This document shows positions 7,012 to 15,498 of a stretch of 64,000 nt of DNA, piece by piece. A program made the position numbers and the translations under genes. Origin of the DNA: Rhodoplanes sp. Z2-YC6860 (GTDB taxonomy: Bacteria > Pseudomonadota > Alphaproteobacteria > Rhizobiales > Xanthobacteraceae); contig NZ_CP007440.1 in assembly GCF_001579845.1 (NCBI RefSeq), positions 3,432,029 to 3,496,028 of the forward strand, given 5' to 3'. Numbering within the stretch: the first letter of the stretch is position 1; every line of letters begins with the position of its first letter. The notes below the pieces were generated by a model. The model was not told where the DNA came from. It did not search any database and was given only the letters and a program-made list of their open reading frames with translations.

Positions 7012-8472
7012 TCATTGCTGCGTTGAGATTTTGCCATCCACAGCAAGCGCCCGTTTCACCAGATCGAGCAGCGGGCCGACATTGGAATCGTTGTAGTAGC
7101 TCGCCGCGACCCGCACCGGATCGCCCGCGTAATAGCGCTCGTACTGCAGCATGCGCTGGCCGAACTGCGTGCCGGTGGCGTCCCAGGCGAGCTTATAGAG
7201 CCGGATGCGCTCCTCGGCTTCGATGCTTGCGCCTTTGTAATAGCGCGCGATGTCAGGGCCGATTTCCGAACGCAGGTCCGCCTCGGTCGGGCTGATGAGG
7301 AGACCGCCTGCGGCCAGCACCTGCGTCACCTGCACCATGCGCTCGTACCATTTCGGCAAATGGTAACGCAGTGCCTGCAGCGGCGCGTAGGCCGGCCGGA
7401 TTGCGCCACGGCCGGTCGGCTCGGCCTTCTGCTCGGCCAGCACGATCGCGGCTTCGATCATCTGCAGATAGCCGAGCAGTTCACCGAGCTGCTCCTGCAC
7501 ATGCAGGAAGCTGTCGGATTTCACGGCGCGGGTGAGCGCAATGACGACGCCGGTCATGAACTGGCATTTGGCAAGGCCGCGCACCGCGGTCTGATGGCCC
7601 GTGTGATTGCGGATCGAGGCCTGCGCGAACAGCGCGTTGCCCATCTTCACGTCACCGTAGAGGAACACGCGGTCCCAGGGGATCAGTACGTCATCGAACA
7701 CGCAGACCGCATCGGGCTCCTCGAAGCGCGCACCGAGCGGATGATCCCAGACCGACTGCCTGCCGTCGTCGAACGGCTCGCGACAGATGAAGCGCAGCCC
7801 CTTGGTGGCGCACGGAATGCCGAAGGCCAGCACATATTTCTCTTCGCCTTCGCGGATGCCGGGCTGCGGATAGATCAGGATCTCGTCGGCGGTCGGGCCA
7901 TGCGTCGCCAGCATCTTGGCGCCGCGCACGATCAGACCTTCTTTGGTTTCCTCGACCACGCCGAGGTGTGCATATTCGTCGCCCTGCTGGTGCGAGCCCT
8001 TGGAGCGGTCGGTCTGCGGATTGACGATGGCGTGGGTCAGGAACAGGTCCTGGTCGCGGCAAAGCTTGTAGTAGTTGCGGACATTGTCGGCGAACTGCGC
8101 GCCACGCTGGCCGAAGAAGTCGGCGCCCTCGGCCCAGGTCATCAGCACGGTGTTGAGATAGTCCGGCGAGCGGCCGACCATGCCGAAGCTCGCCTCCGCC
8201 CAGACCTGCATCGACAGCCGCCGCTTGACCAGATCGGCCGGCGCGCGCGGGATGAGGAACGAGGCGCCGTATTCGGTGCCGTCCTCGCGCTGTGTCATGA
8301 CGTCGCGATGGGCGGGCGCGACCTGCAGATCGTAGAGTTCGGCGATCGAGCGCACGGGGCGGGCGAACATCGGATCGGTGGTGACGTCGGCGATTTTCCG
8401 GCCCGCGGCCCAGACCTCGCGCGGCGCGCCGCGCAGGCCGTCGATGAACTGCTGTCCGCTCCGCACCGTCAT
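7012..8472 (-). CDS. HpaB-family FADH2-dependent monooxygenase (4-hydroxyphenylacetate 3-hydroxylase type)
   Basis: A 486-residue flavin monooxygenase of the HpaB/PheA/CrtE-like acyl-CoA-dehydrogenase fold. Landmarks: RSGQQFIDGLRGAPREVWAAG at the N-terminus, LTHAIVNPQTDRSKGSHQQ near residue 140, and VFDDVLIPWDRVFLYGDV near residue 260. HpaB enzymes ortho-hydroxylate phenols with FADH2 supplied by a separate HpaC reductase; no HpaC is seen here. The ATG at 8472 (MTVRSGQQ) has GGAG 8 bases upstream and is preferred over the ATG at 8502. The gene is divergent from a TctC binding protein, suggesting coupled uptake and breakdown of one compound. Confidence 0.88.
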   Translation of the reverse strand: MTVRSGQQFIDGLRGAPREVWAAGRKIADVTTDPMFARPVRSIAELYDLQVAPAHRDVMTQREDGTEYGASFLIPRAPADLVKRRLSMQVWAEASFGMVGRSPDYLNTVLMTWAEGADFFGQRGAQFADNVRNYYKLCRDQDLFLTHAIVNPQTDRSKGSHQQGDEYAHLGVVEETKEGLIVRGAKMLATHGPTADEILIYPQPGIREGEEKYVLAFGIPCATKGLRFICREPFDDGRQSVWDHPLGARFEEPDAVCVFDDVLIPWDRVFLYGDVKMGNALFAQASIRNHTGHQTAVRGLAKCQFMTGVVIALTRAVKSDSFLHVQEQLGELLGYLQMIEAAIVLAEQKAEPTGRGAIRPAYAPLQALRYHLPKWYERMVQVTQVLAAGGLLISPTEADLRSEIGPDIARYYKGASIEAEERIRLYKLAWDATGTQFGQRMLQYERYYAGDPVRVAASYYNDSNVGPLLDLVKRALAVDGKISTQQ

Positions 8473-8573
8473 TCCGACCGCTCCGTCCTCGCCCGAAGGC
8501 ATAACCTTTGCTTACTATGCATGGCCGCGCGGCACCGCCTAGAGGGGACGCCGCCCCGCAACGGGAGACCGTT

Positions 8574-9548
8574 ATGAGGAATTGGCTTGGTGCAATGGCG
8601 CTCGTTGCAATCGCTGCGAGCCTGGGGACCGCAGACGCGCAGACGTATCCGTCGCGGCCGATCACGCTGGTGGCGCCATTCCCGGCGGGCGGTCCCCTCG
8701 ACGTCATCGCCCGCATCATTGTCGAGCCGATGCGCGAAACGTTGGGTCAGCCCGTGGTGATCGAGAATCTGCCCGGCGCAGGCGGTAATCTCGGCGTCGG
8801 CAAGCTCGCCAAGGCTGAACCGGATGGCTACACCGTCGGCATCGGGCAGTGGAGCACGCATGTGGTCAATCCGGTGACCTATGACGTGCCCTACGACATC
8901 GTGAAGGACTTCGAGCCGATCGCGCTGATCGCCAACACGCCGCAGCTCATCATCGCGCGCAAGGATTTTCCCGCGAAGGACGTCAAGGAGCTGGTCGTCT
9001 GGCTCAAGGCCAATCCGGACAAGGCAACGGCTGCGACCGTCGGCGTCGCCGGCGGCGCGCAGGTTTCGGCGATGTATTTCCAGAAGGAGACCGGAACGTC
9101 ATTCCGCTTCGTGCCCTATCGTGGCGGCGGGCCGGCGGTGACCGACATGATGGCCGGGCAGGTCGACCTGATGTTCGATCAGGCGGCCAACGCGCTCGGC
9201 CCGGTGAAGGGCGGCACCATCAAGGCCTATGCGGTGATGGCGAAAGAGCGCTGGGCGCCGCTGCCCGATGTGCCCTCGATCGACGAGTCGGGGACGCCGG
9301 GGCTTTACGTGGCCTATTGGCACGCGATGTGGGCGCCGAAAGGCACGCCGAAGGAGGTCATCGCGAAACTGAACGCTGCGGTGGTCCACGCGCTCGCCGA
9401 TCCCAACGCGAAGAAGCGGCTGGCCGACATCGGCCAGGACGTCTGGCCGCGCGAGCAGCAGACTCCGGAGGCGCTCGCGGCCTACCACAAGGCCGAGATC
9501 GACAAGTGGTGGCCGATCATCCGCGCCTCGGGGTTGAAGGCGCAGTAG
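8574..9548 (+). CDS. TctC/Bug-family periplasmic solute-binding protein 1
   Basis: A 324-residue substrate-binding protein. A signal peptide (about 22 residues, ending TADA-Q) is followed by YPSRPITLVAPFPAGGPLD, the typical Bug N-terminus, and VIENLPGAGGNLGVGKLAKAEPDGYT, the conserved first ligand-loop region. The family captures carboxylates, aromatic acids or amino-acid derivatives for tripartite tricarboxylate transporters. The start at 8574 is preceded by GGGAGA. No tctA or tctB genes lie in the window, so it must work with membrane partners elsewhere or as an orphan receptor. It is divergent from the HpaB-type gene. Confidence 0.93.
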   Translation: MRNWLGAMALVAIAASLGTADAQTYPSRPITLVAPFPAGGPLDVIARIIVEPMRETLGQPVVIENLPGAGGNLGVGKLAKAEPDGYTVGIGQWSTHVVNPVTYDVPYDIVKDFEPIALIANTPQLIIARKDFPAKDVKELVVWLKANPDKATAATVGVAGGAQVSAMYFQKETGTSFRFVPYRGGGPAVTDMMAGQVDLMFDQAANALGPVKGGTIKAYAVMAKERWAPLPDVPSIDESGTPGLYVAYWHAMWAPKGTPKEVIAKLNAAVVHALADPNAKKRLADIGQDVWPREQQTPEALAAYHKAEIDKWWPIIRASGLKAQ

Positions 9549-9601
9549 GCCTTTTGCTCTTTCCGCCGGCTCGGCGTTTTTGCTTGGCGCTTCTACCTCC
9601 A

Positions 9602-9727
9602 CGTCATGCCCGGCCACAGCCGTCCTAAGGACGGCGTCGCTTCGCTCGCCTACGGTGCCGGGCATCTCGATTAGGTGGGCACGGTGCGTCCCTCATCGAG
9701 ATGGCCGGGACAAGCCCGGCCATGACG
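9602..9727. repeat. Intergenic palindromic repeat (CGTCATG...CATGACG)
   Basis: This gap element begins CGTCATGCCCGGCC and ends GGCCATGACG, with internal inverted arms ATCTCGAT/ATCGAGAT and GGCCGGGACAAGCCCGGCC. Such elements recur between genes in Bradyrhizobium-type genomes and fold into long cruciform or mRNA hairpin structures. It could act as a terminator for the binding-protein gene ending at 9548. Confidence 0.7.
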
Positions 9728-9758
9728 ACTACTGTGGGCCGCGCAGAGGAAATAGAAA

Positions 9759-11036
9759 ATGACCCATCCCGACTACGCCAAAGCCGCAGCCTTTATCAGC
9801 GCCGACAACGTTCGCACCTTGCTGATGGACCTCGTCGACATCTCGAGCCCGACCGGCAGCGAGATCGGCGTCGCGCAATATCTGGTCGCACGGATGCGGA
9901 AGTCCGGCATGGACACCGATCTGCCTTTGGTCGACACCAACCGCCCCAACGCGGTCGGTCACCGCCGCGGCCGCGGCGACGGGCTCAATCTTCTGTTCAC
10001 CGGGCACATGGACACGTCCTACTCGGGGCAGGAGGAGCATCTGCGCGACGCAGGCCTCGGCTTCCAGCCCAAGGCGATCCATCGCGACGGCTGGGTCTTC
10101 GGGCTCGGCGCCAACAACATGAAGAGTGGGCTCGCTTCGGCGCTGATCGCGACCGAAGCCATCGAACGCGCGGGCATCGAGCTTGCCGGCGACATCTCGT
10201 TCGGCGGCGTGGTCGGCGAGATCGAGAAGACCGCGATCGAGGAATTCCAGGGCGTCGAATATTCCGGCTACGGCATCGGCACGCGGCAGCTGGCCACGCA
10301 CGGCGTCACGGCGGACTTCGCACTGCTGGCCGAACCGACCGGCATGCGCATCTCGGTCGCCAACCTGGGCTGCATCTGGCTCCGCATCACGGTCGAAGGC
10401 ACGGTGGCGCATTCGGCGCTCGCCAACCGCCCGAACGTCGTCAACGCTATTGCGGTGATGCATGAACTGCAGACCGACATCGCCAAATGGAGCAAGGACT
10501 ACGAAGCCGCCCATGTGTTCATGGGCGAGCACCCGAACGTCACGGTCGCGGCCATTCGCGGCGGCGCGCCGTGGCGGCTGTCGCGCAATCCATACGAATG
10601 CAGCCTCTATCTCGACATCCGCACCGTGCCGGGCCAGACCGTCGAGAGCGTCAAGCGCGATTTGCGCAAGGTGCTGCGCGGCTTTGCCGACCGCAAGGGC
10701 ATCGCCGAGCCGAAGCTGCACGTTTACGTCAGCGATCCGCCTCTGCTGCTCGACGACAAGCTGCCGATCATCGAGGCGCTCGGCGCGGCGCAAAAGGACG
10801 TCACCGGCGAACGGCCCCCGAACATCATCCGGCGCCCCGGCGCCGATGCGATTCATCTGACAGCCTATGGCGTGCCGTGCGTGGCCTTCGGCCCCGGCGG
10901 CCGGATGCACCCGGAGGCCAAGAACGCCAGCTCGATGCATTCCTTCGGCGAGCACGTGCTGGTCGAGGACTGCGTTGCAGCTGCGAAGATCTATCTGGCG
11001 ATGGCGCTGGACTTGTGCAGCCGGAAAGCAAGCTGA
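9759..11036 (+). CDS. M20-family metallopeptidase/deacylase
   Basis: A 425-residue M20 family hydrolase (acetylornithine deacetylase/ArgE-DapE-carboxypeptidase group). FTGHMDTSYSG (about residue 85) holds the first zinc ligand and its Asp, GEIEK near residue 150 is the acidic pair region, and a dimerisation domain occupies about 200-320. The usual bridging-zinc Asp in the GxxDMKGG motif is Asn here (LGANNMKSGL), which is unusual; the last His appears in MHPEAKNASSMHSFGEH. These enzymes cleave N-acyl or peptide bonds. It sits among TctC proteins and an amidohydrolase, so it probably hydrolyses an imported amide. Confidence 0.85.
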   Translation: MTHPDYAKAAAFISADNVRTLLMDLVDISSPTGSEIGVAQYLVARMRKSGMDTDLPLVDTNRPNAVGHRRGRGDGLNLLFTGHMDTSYSGQEEHLRDAGLGFQPKAIHRDGWVFGLGANNMKSGLASALIATEAIERAGIELAGDISFGGVVGEIEKTAIEEFQGVEYSGYGIGTRQLATHGVTADFALLAEPTGMRISVANLGCIWLRITVEGTVAHSALANRPNVVNAIAVMHELQTDIAKWSKDYEAAHVFMGEHPNVTVAAIRGGAPWRLSRNPYECSLYLDIRTVPGQTVESVKRDLRKVLRGFADRKGIAEPKLHVYVSDPPLLLDDKLPIIEALGAAQKDVTGERPPNIIRRPGADAIHLTAYGVPCVAFGPGGRMHPEAKNASSMHSFGEHVLVEDCVAAAKIYLAMALDLCSRKAS

Positions 11037-11055
11037 GTTAGGCTCAACTCTCACG

Positions 11056-11191
11056 GTGTTCCCCGCGCGCGGCGCAGCACGAAGTGGTGCGCCGCAGACG
11101 CGGGGTCCCGGTTTCTTGATCAGCCAACCGGGGTCCCGGGTCTGCAGCGCATCATTCCGCTGCGCTTCATGCTGCGCTGCGCCGGGGACAC
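11056..11191. repeat. Intergenic inverted-repeat element between convergent genes
   Basis: It starts GTGTTCCCCG and ends CGGGGACAC, with internal pairs such as GGCGCAGCACGAAGTGGTGC, CCGGTTTC...CAACCGG and GCTGCGCTGCGCC. The strong pairing and placement between convergent genes (ends at 11036 and 11198) suggest a shared transcription-stop region as well as a family repeat. Confidence 0.65.
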
Positions 11192-11197
11192 AAGCGG

Positions 11198-12184
11198 TCA
11201 GTCCAAGGCCACACCGCTCGCCTTGATGGTCGCGGCCCAGGACGCGATCTCGTCGTCGACGAACGTCTTCGCGTAGTCGATCGAGCGCCGCTCCGGAGCG
11301 ACCACGCTGACGCCGGCGTTTTTCAGCCGCTGCTGGGTCGCGGGGTCGTTGATCGCCTTCTGCGTGGCATCGTGCAGGCGTGTGACGATTGGCGTCGGTG
11401 TGTCTTTCGGAAAAAAGAAGCCGCTCCAGAAATAGGCCTCGACGCCCGGCAGGCCCTGTTCGGCCGAAGTCGGGATGTCCGGGAAGAGCGGCGAGCGCTC
11501 GCGGGCGAGATTGGCGATGGCCTTGGCGGTCTTGGCCTCGAGCTGGGCCGGCACTGCGGCGCCGAGCGAGCAGTAATAGTCGATGCGCCCCGCGGCGAGA
11601 TCCTGCAGGGCCTGCGCCGAGCCACGATAAGCGATGTGCGTAATGTCGAGGCCGACTGCGGCGAGCGTCCGCGCGCAGGCGAGGTGCGAGCCCGAGCCGA
11701 CGCCGCCCGAGGCGAATTGCATCTTGGCGCCGTTCGTCTTGGCGTAGGCGATGAACTCTTGCAGGTTGTTGGCAGGCAGGTCGGCGCGCGCGAGCAGGAT
11801 GATCGGCTGCTCCACGCTGATCCCGGCGGTGGTGAAATCAGTTTTGGAGTTGTAGAGCGGCTTCTTGTAGGCGGATTGATTGATCGCGATGGTGTCGACG
11901 CTCGCGAGCGCGAATTGATAGCCATCCGGCGCGGCCTTGGCGACGCGAAGCACTCCCGTCATGCCACCAGCGCCGCCGATATTCTCGATCACCACCTGCT
12001 GACCGAGCGGAGCTGCAAGTCCCGCGGCGAGGATGCGTCCGACCACGTCCGACGCGCTGCCGGCCCCAAACGGCACCACCATGGTGACGGGACGCGATGG
12101 CCAGTCGTCGGCATATGCGGCGAGCGATGAGATCGCGAATGCCGAAGCGGTTGCCAGCGTCAGGCCGAGAAGACGAGCAGACAT
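11198..12184 (-). CDS. TctC/Bug-family periplasmic solute-binding protein 2
   Basis: A 328-residue binding protein with a signal peptide (cleavage near AAYA-DD), DWPSRPVTMVVPFGAGSASDV at the N-terminus of the mature domain and VIENIGGAGGMTGVLRVAKAAPDGYQ in the ligand loop. Fold and length are typical of the tripartite tricarboxylate receptor family. It is transcribed in the same direction as the amidohydrolase upstream (gap 87 bases), so it may import that enzyme's substrate. Confidence 0.93.
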   Translation of the reverse strand: MSARLLGLTLATASAFAISSLAAYADDWPSRPVTMVVPFGAGSASDVVGRILAAGLAAPLGQQVVIENIGGAGGMTGVLRVAKAAPDGYQFALASVDTIAINQSAYKKPLYNSKTDFTTAGISVEQPIILLARADLPANNLQEFIAYAKTNGAKMQFASGGVGSGSHLACARTLAAVGLDITHIAYRGSAQALQDLAAGRIDYYCSLGAAVPAQLEAKTAKAIANLARERSPLFPDIPTSAEQGLPGVEAYFWSGFFFPKDTPTPIVTRLHDATQKAINDPATQQRLKNAGVSVVAPERRSIDYAKTFVDDEIASWAATIKASGVALD

Positions 12185-12271
12185 AATTCTATCCCTTGAT
12201 CGGTCAGTGTTCGGAGTGGCCGATGGTTACAGCGCAGCGAAAAAAGCAAGAAACATGCCTGTCGGGCACTA

Positions 12272-13792
12272 TCAGGAGTTTTTCGGCCCGCCAATGTAGC
12301 GCGCGATGCCAAGCTCCGTGCTCCAAACCTTACGGTTGCCTTCAAGAAGCGGCGCGACGAGATCGGCGCTGCGCTTGATCTGCGCCTCGACATCGCGGCG
12401 GAACGCCGGCGAGATTTCGCCGGCCTCGGCGGCGAGCTTGGCCTCGTCGATGGTGGCGAGCTTCCGCCCGCGCACGACGGGGCGGCCCGCCACCAGCACG
12501 GTGTCGATCGAGCCGCCGCATTCGGAGAATACGAGCTGCCGCGATGCGCTGTTGAACGGCACAAAGCTGGGCTCGTTGAGATCGAGGATCATCAGGTCCG
12601 CCGCCATGCCAGGCTTGAGCGCGCCGATCTGGCCTTCCATGTTGACCGCCTTGGCGCCGGTGAGCGTCGCAGCCTTCAGCGCCAGCGCTGCGGTGACCGG
12701 GTGCGGCTCAGGACTGGTGATGGCGGGGAGGAGGCAAAGCATCTTCATGGCGATGAAGATGTTCTGCGTCTCGGCGCAGCTGTAGTTGTCGCAGCCGAGC
12801 GCAACTTCGACTCCGGCCTTATGGAGATCGAGGATCGGCGCAGCCCCGCTCTTGAGCTTGAGGTTGCTGATCGGATTGTGCACCACGCGCGCCCGCGCGG
12901 CGGCGAGCATCTCGATGTCGCTTGGCGACAGCCAGACGCCGTGCACGAGATTGAGCCGCTCGTTGAGGAGCCCTGCGGTCTTCAGCAGTTCCAGCAGAGA
13001 GATCGATTGCACCTTGGCGGCGGCGGCCTGCGGCCGGGTCTCGTAGACATGGGTGAACACCGGCAGCTTGTGCTCGCGTGACAGCGCGGCCATGCCGGCC
13101 AGCAGCTCCGGCGAGCAGCGCTGCGGCGCCGACGGCGCCAGCGCCCAGGTGATCAGCTTCTTCGGCGCCATGCCGAGCCGCTTGATCTGGCCCGCGACGA
13201 AATCGAGCTCCTGCTGCGCTGTGCGGCCAGGCTTGCCGAAGATGCGGTCGCGGATCGCTTCCGGCAGGTCCTTCGCCATCAGCGGCGAAATGTCGAGCTG
13301 CGACTTGTCGCGCGCCGCGATCGCGAAATTGACGCGGATGCCGGCCTCGTCATAAGCCGACAGCACAGTGTCGAGATAGGCTTCTTCGACCGGGTAGAGG
13401 GTGAGGAAGTCCTGCACTGTGGTGATGCCGTTGCGCAGCATCTCGGCGGCGCCGATCAGCGTGCGAATGCGCACCTCGCGATGGGTGCGCGTGCCGTAGC
13501 CGGCCGCGCCCGTGTAGCTCGTCCAGATATCGAACGGCGCTTCCTCGAACATGCCCCGCATCAGCACGTCGTGAGAATGGTAGTGCGCGTTGACGAGGCC
13601 CGGCGCGACAAGCTTGTTCGTTGCGTCGATCACCTGCGCGCCCGCTGGTGCGTCGATATGCGGGGCGATCCGTTCGATCCGCCCCGCGGAAATCAGGATG
13701 TCGCCGGTCGCGGGCTGATGCACGTCGCCATCGTGGTCGTAGATGCGTCCGCCACGAATGAGAATGGTCGCGTTCTGGCCGGCGTCGGTCAT
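12272..13792 (-). CDS. ATZ/TRZ-type amidohydrolase (deaminase-like)
   Basis: A 506-residue amidohydrolase-superfamily enzyme of the chlorohydrolase/MTA-SAH deaminase/guanine deaminase group. The metal site is visible in order: NAHYHSHD (HxH, near residue 70), FTHVYET (His), VHGVWLSPSD (His) and LGCDNYS (Asp). Members remove amino or chloro groups from N-heterocycles or hydrolyse cyclic amides. The N- and C-terminal beta-sandwich (AGDILISAGRIERI; GMAADLMILDL) is intact. The substrate is unknown. It precedes a TctC protein on the same strand and is divergent from a second TctC gene and a RidA relic, all consistent with catabolism of a nitrogenous compound. Confidence 0.88.
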   Translation of the reverse strand: MTDAGQNATILIRGGRIYDHDGDVHQPATGDILISAGRIERIAPHIDAPAGAQVIDATNKLVAPGLVNAHYHSHDVLMRGMFEEAPFDIWTSYTGAAGYGTRTHREVRIRTLIGAAEMLRNGITTVQDFLTLYPVEEAYLDTVLSAYDEAGIRVNFAIAARDKSQLDISPLMAKDLPEAIRDRIFGKPGRTAQQELDFVAGQIKRLGMAPKKLITWALAPSAPQRCSPELLAGMAALSREHKLPVFTHVYETRPQAAAAKVQSISLLELLKTAGLLNERLNLVHGVWLSPSDIEMLAAARARVVHNPISNLKLKSGAAPILDLHKAGVEVALGCDNYSCAETQNIFIAMKMLCLLPAITSPEPHPVTAALALKAATLTGAKAVNMEGQIGALKPGMAADLMILDLNEPSFVPFNSASRQLVFSECGGSIDTVLVAGRPVVRGRKLATIDEAKLAAEAGEISPAFRRDVEAQIKRSADLVAPLLEGNRKVWSTELGIARYIGGPKNS

Positions 13793-13925
13793 GCAAATTC
13801 CTCCGTCACTTCGATCCTAGCATCGCATGCGGATTTGCATTGAGGGAATGTGCGGCAGCGTCGCCCCTGGCATGCGGTGTGCTTGCAGGTATGATCTTTT
13901 TCAAGCTGCCAGGATGGAGCGGGGC

Positions 13926-14909
13926 ATGACTCTCAAAAATGGAATCGTTGCACTGGGCTTGCTGGCGCTCGGTCTCGCACCGGCGCCAGCGCAGAATTAT
14001 CCGAACCGGCCGATATCGTTTGTGGTGCCGTTCGCGCCGGGCGGGCTCACCGACGTGCCGGCGCGTGTGCTCGCTCCGATCATGCAGGAGAAGCTCGGCG
14101 CCTCGATCGTGGTCGAGAACAAGACCGGTGCTTCGGGCGTGGTCGGCGCCACTCATGTGCTGCGCGCCGATCCCGATGGCTACACGCTTCTGGTGAACGC
14201 GCTCGCCGACGTTCAGAACCTGCACTACATCAAGGTTCCTTATGACGCGGTCGCCGACTTTACGCTGATCGGCAAGATCACCGATGGCCCGCCGCTGGTG
14301 CTCGTGGTCAACGCGGCGCTGCCTTACAAGTCGCTCAAGGAGCTGATCGACGACGCCAAGGGCAACCCCAACAAGATCAGCTTTGGTACCTCGGGACCGG
14401 CGACGTCGCCCGCGATTGCCATCACGCAACTCAATGCCACGGCGGGCACCAAGATCGTCGACGTGCCGTATCGCGGCTCGGGCGAGGCGGCCGCCGCCGT
14501 CGTGACGGGGGCCGTGCAGGCGACGTTCACGTTCTATCTGGCGGCCAAGCCGCTGGTCGAGGCCGGCAAGATACGTCCTCTCGCCGTGGCCGGCGCGCAA
14601 CGTATCCCGGCCTGGCCGGACGTGCCGACCATGGAAGAGCTCGGCTACAAGAATTTCAACCATAGCGGCTTTGTCGGTCTCGTCGGGCCGGCGAAGCTGC
14701 CGCAGCCGATTGTCGCAACCTTGTTGAAGGCGCTCAACGAGTCGATCCATACCGAGCTGTTCAAGACGCGGATGCAGGAGCTCGGCATGACGATCCCGGA
14801 TGCGGCCTCGAACACGCCGGAACGCTTCGCTGCCTACATGCGCGCCGAGCGCGAGCGGCAGGCCGAGCTTGCCAAACTCAGTGGGCACAATCCGATGTCA
14901 GCGAAATAG
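13926..14909 (+). CDS. TctC/Bug-family periplasmic solute-binding protein 3
   Basis: A 327-residue receptor. Signal peptide MTLKNGIVALGLLALG... ends at APA-Q, followed by NYPNRPISFVVPFAPGGL and VVENKTGASGVVGATHVLRA. The ATG at 13926 with GGAG upstream is chosen over an in-frame ATG at 13827, because the signal peptide begins here. The RidA-like relic follows 24 bases downstream with its own ribosome binding site, so they formed one operon. Confidence 0.93.
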   Translation: MTLKNGIVALGLLALGLAPAPAQNYPNRPISFVVPFAPGGLTDVPARVLAPIMQEKLGASIVVENKTGASGVVGATHVLRADPDGYTLLVNALADVQNLHYIKVPYDAVADFTLIGKITDGPPLVLVVNAALPYKSLKELIDDAKGNPNKISFGTSGPATSPAIAITQLNATAGTKIVDVPYRGSGEAAAAVVTGAVQATFTFYLAAKPLVEAGKIRPLAVAGAQRIPAWPDVPTMEELGYKNFNHSGFVGLVGPAKLPQPIVATLLKALNESIHTELFKTRMQELGMTIPDAASNTPERFAAYMRAERERQAELAKLSGHNPMSAK

Positions 14910-14933
14910 CACAAATCAGGGAGGAACAAACCC

Positions 14934-15303
14934 ATGGCCAAGATCACGCGAACCAATCCCCCGACGATCTCAAAGCCGTTCTCGAACTATGCGCATGTGG
15001 TGACGGTGGAGGAGGCGAAAAAGCTCGTGTTCTGCGCCGGACAGGTCGCGGCAGACGTCGACGGCACCGTGCTGCCGCCAACCAGCTTCGAGGCGCAAAA
15101 ATGCGCTCGCTGCCGGCGGGGCCAGATTCTCGGACGTCACCAAGGTCACCATCTACATCTGCAATCCGCACGATGTGCCGAAGGCGCGTGCCATCCTGAA
15201 CGACTATTTCGGGGAAAACCCGCCCGGCAGCACGCTGTGCGTCCTGCGCGGACTCGCCAATCCGAATTTCCTGTTGGAGGTCGAAGCCATCGCGGCGGTG
15301 TGA
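14934..15303 (+). pseudogene. RidA-family deaminase gene, frameshifted
   Basis: The first frame encodes MAKITRTNPPTISKPFSNYAH...LPPTSFEAQ, a normal RidA/YjgF/UK114 N-terminus. At the A-run 15097-15101 the reading must move by one base, after which NALAAGGARFSDVTKVTIYI...PPGSTLCVLRGLANPNFLLEVEAIAAV continues to a stop at 15303. About 10-12 residues of the helix normally found between the two halves are also missing, which points to an out-of-frame deletion rather than only one extra base. RidA hydrolyses reactive enamine/imine intermediates. A single-base sequencing error could restore the frame but not the missing residues. Confidence 0.85.
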
Positions 15304-15311
15304 CTCTCGTC

Positions 15312-15458
15312 CCGTCATCCTGAGGTGCGAGCCACCAGCGCGTTCACGCGCGTCTTCGACGCGCTATGGCGAGCCTCGAAGGATGACGGCCCGGCTGTCG
15401 CACCAGCGGGGCCGTCGCCCTTCGAGGCCCGCCTATGGCGGGCGCCTCAGGGTGACGG
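15312..15458. repeat. Large imperfect inverted repeat (intergenic family element)
   Basis: The left arm (about 15312-15394, CCGTCATCCTGAGGTGCGAG ... CTCGAAGGATGACGGCC) is the reverse complement of the right arm (about 15410-15458, GGCCGTCGCCCTTCGAGG ... CGCCTCAGGGTGACGG), with differences. The left arm is itself palindromic. It resembles high-copy Bradyrhizobium-type intergenic elements and fills most of the gap between the RidA relic and the convergent binding-protein gene. Confidence 0.75.
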
Positions 15459-15498
15459 TGATGGTCTACCCAAGTTGCCTGCAGATCGAGGCGGCTTG

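Noticed and set aside
9602-15458. Repeated hairpins at 9602, 11056 and 15312 considered as a CRISPR-like array
   Set aside because: The units differ in sequence and spacing, have no regular spacers, and no cas gene is present; they are intergenic family repeats.
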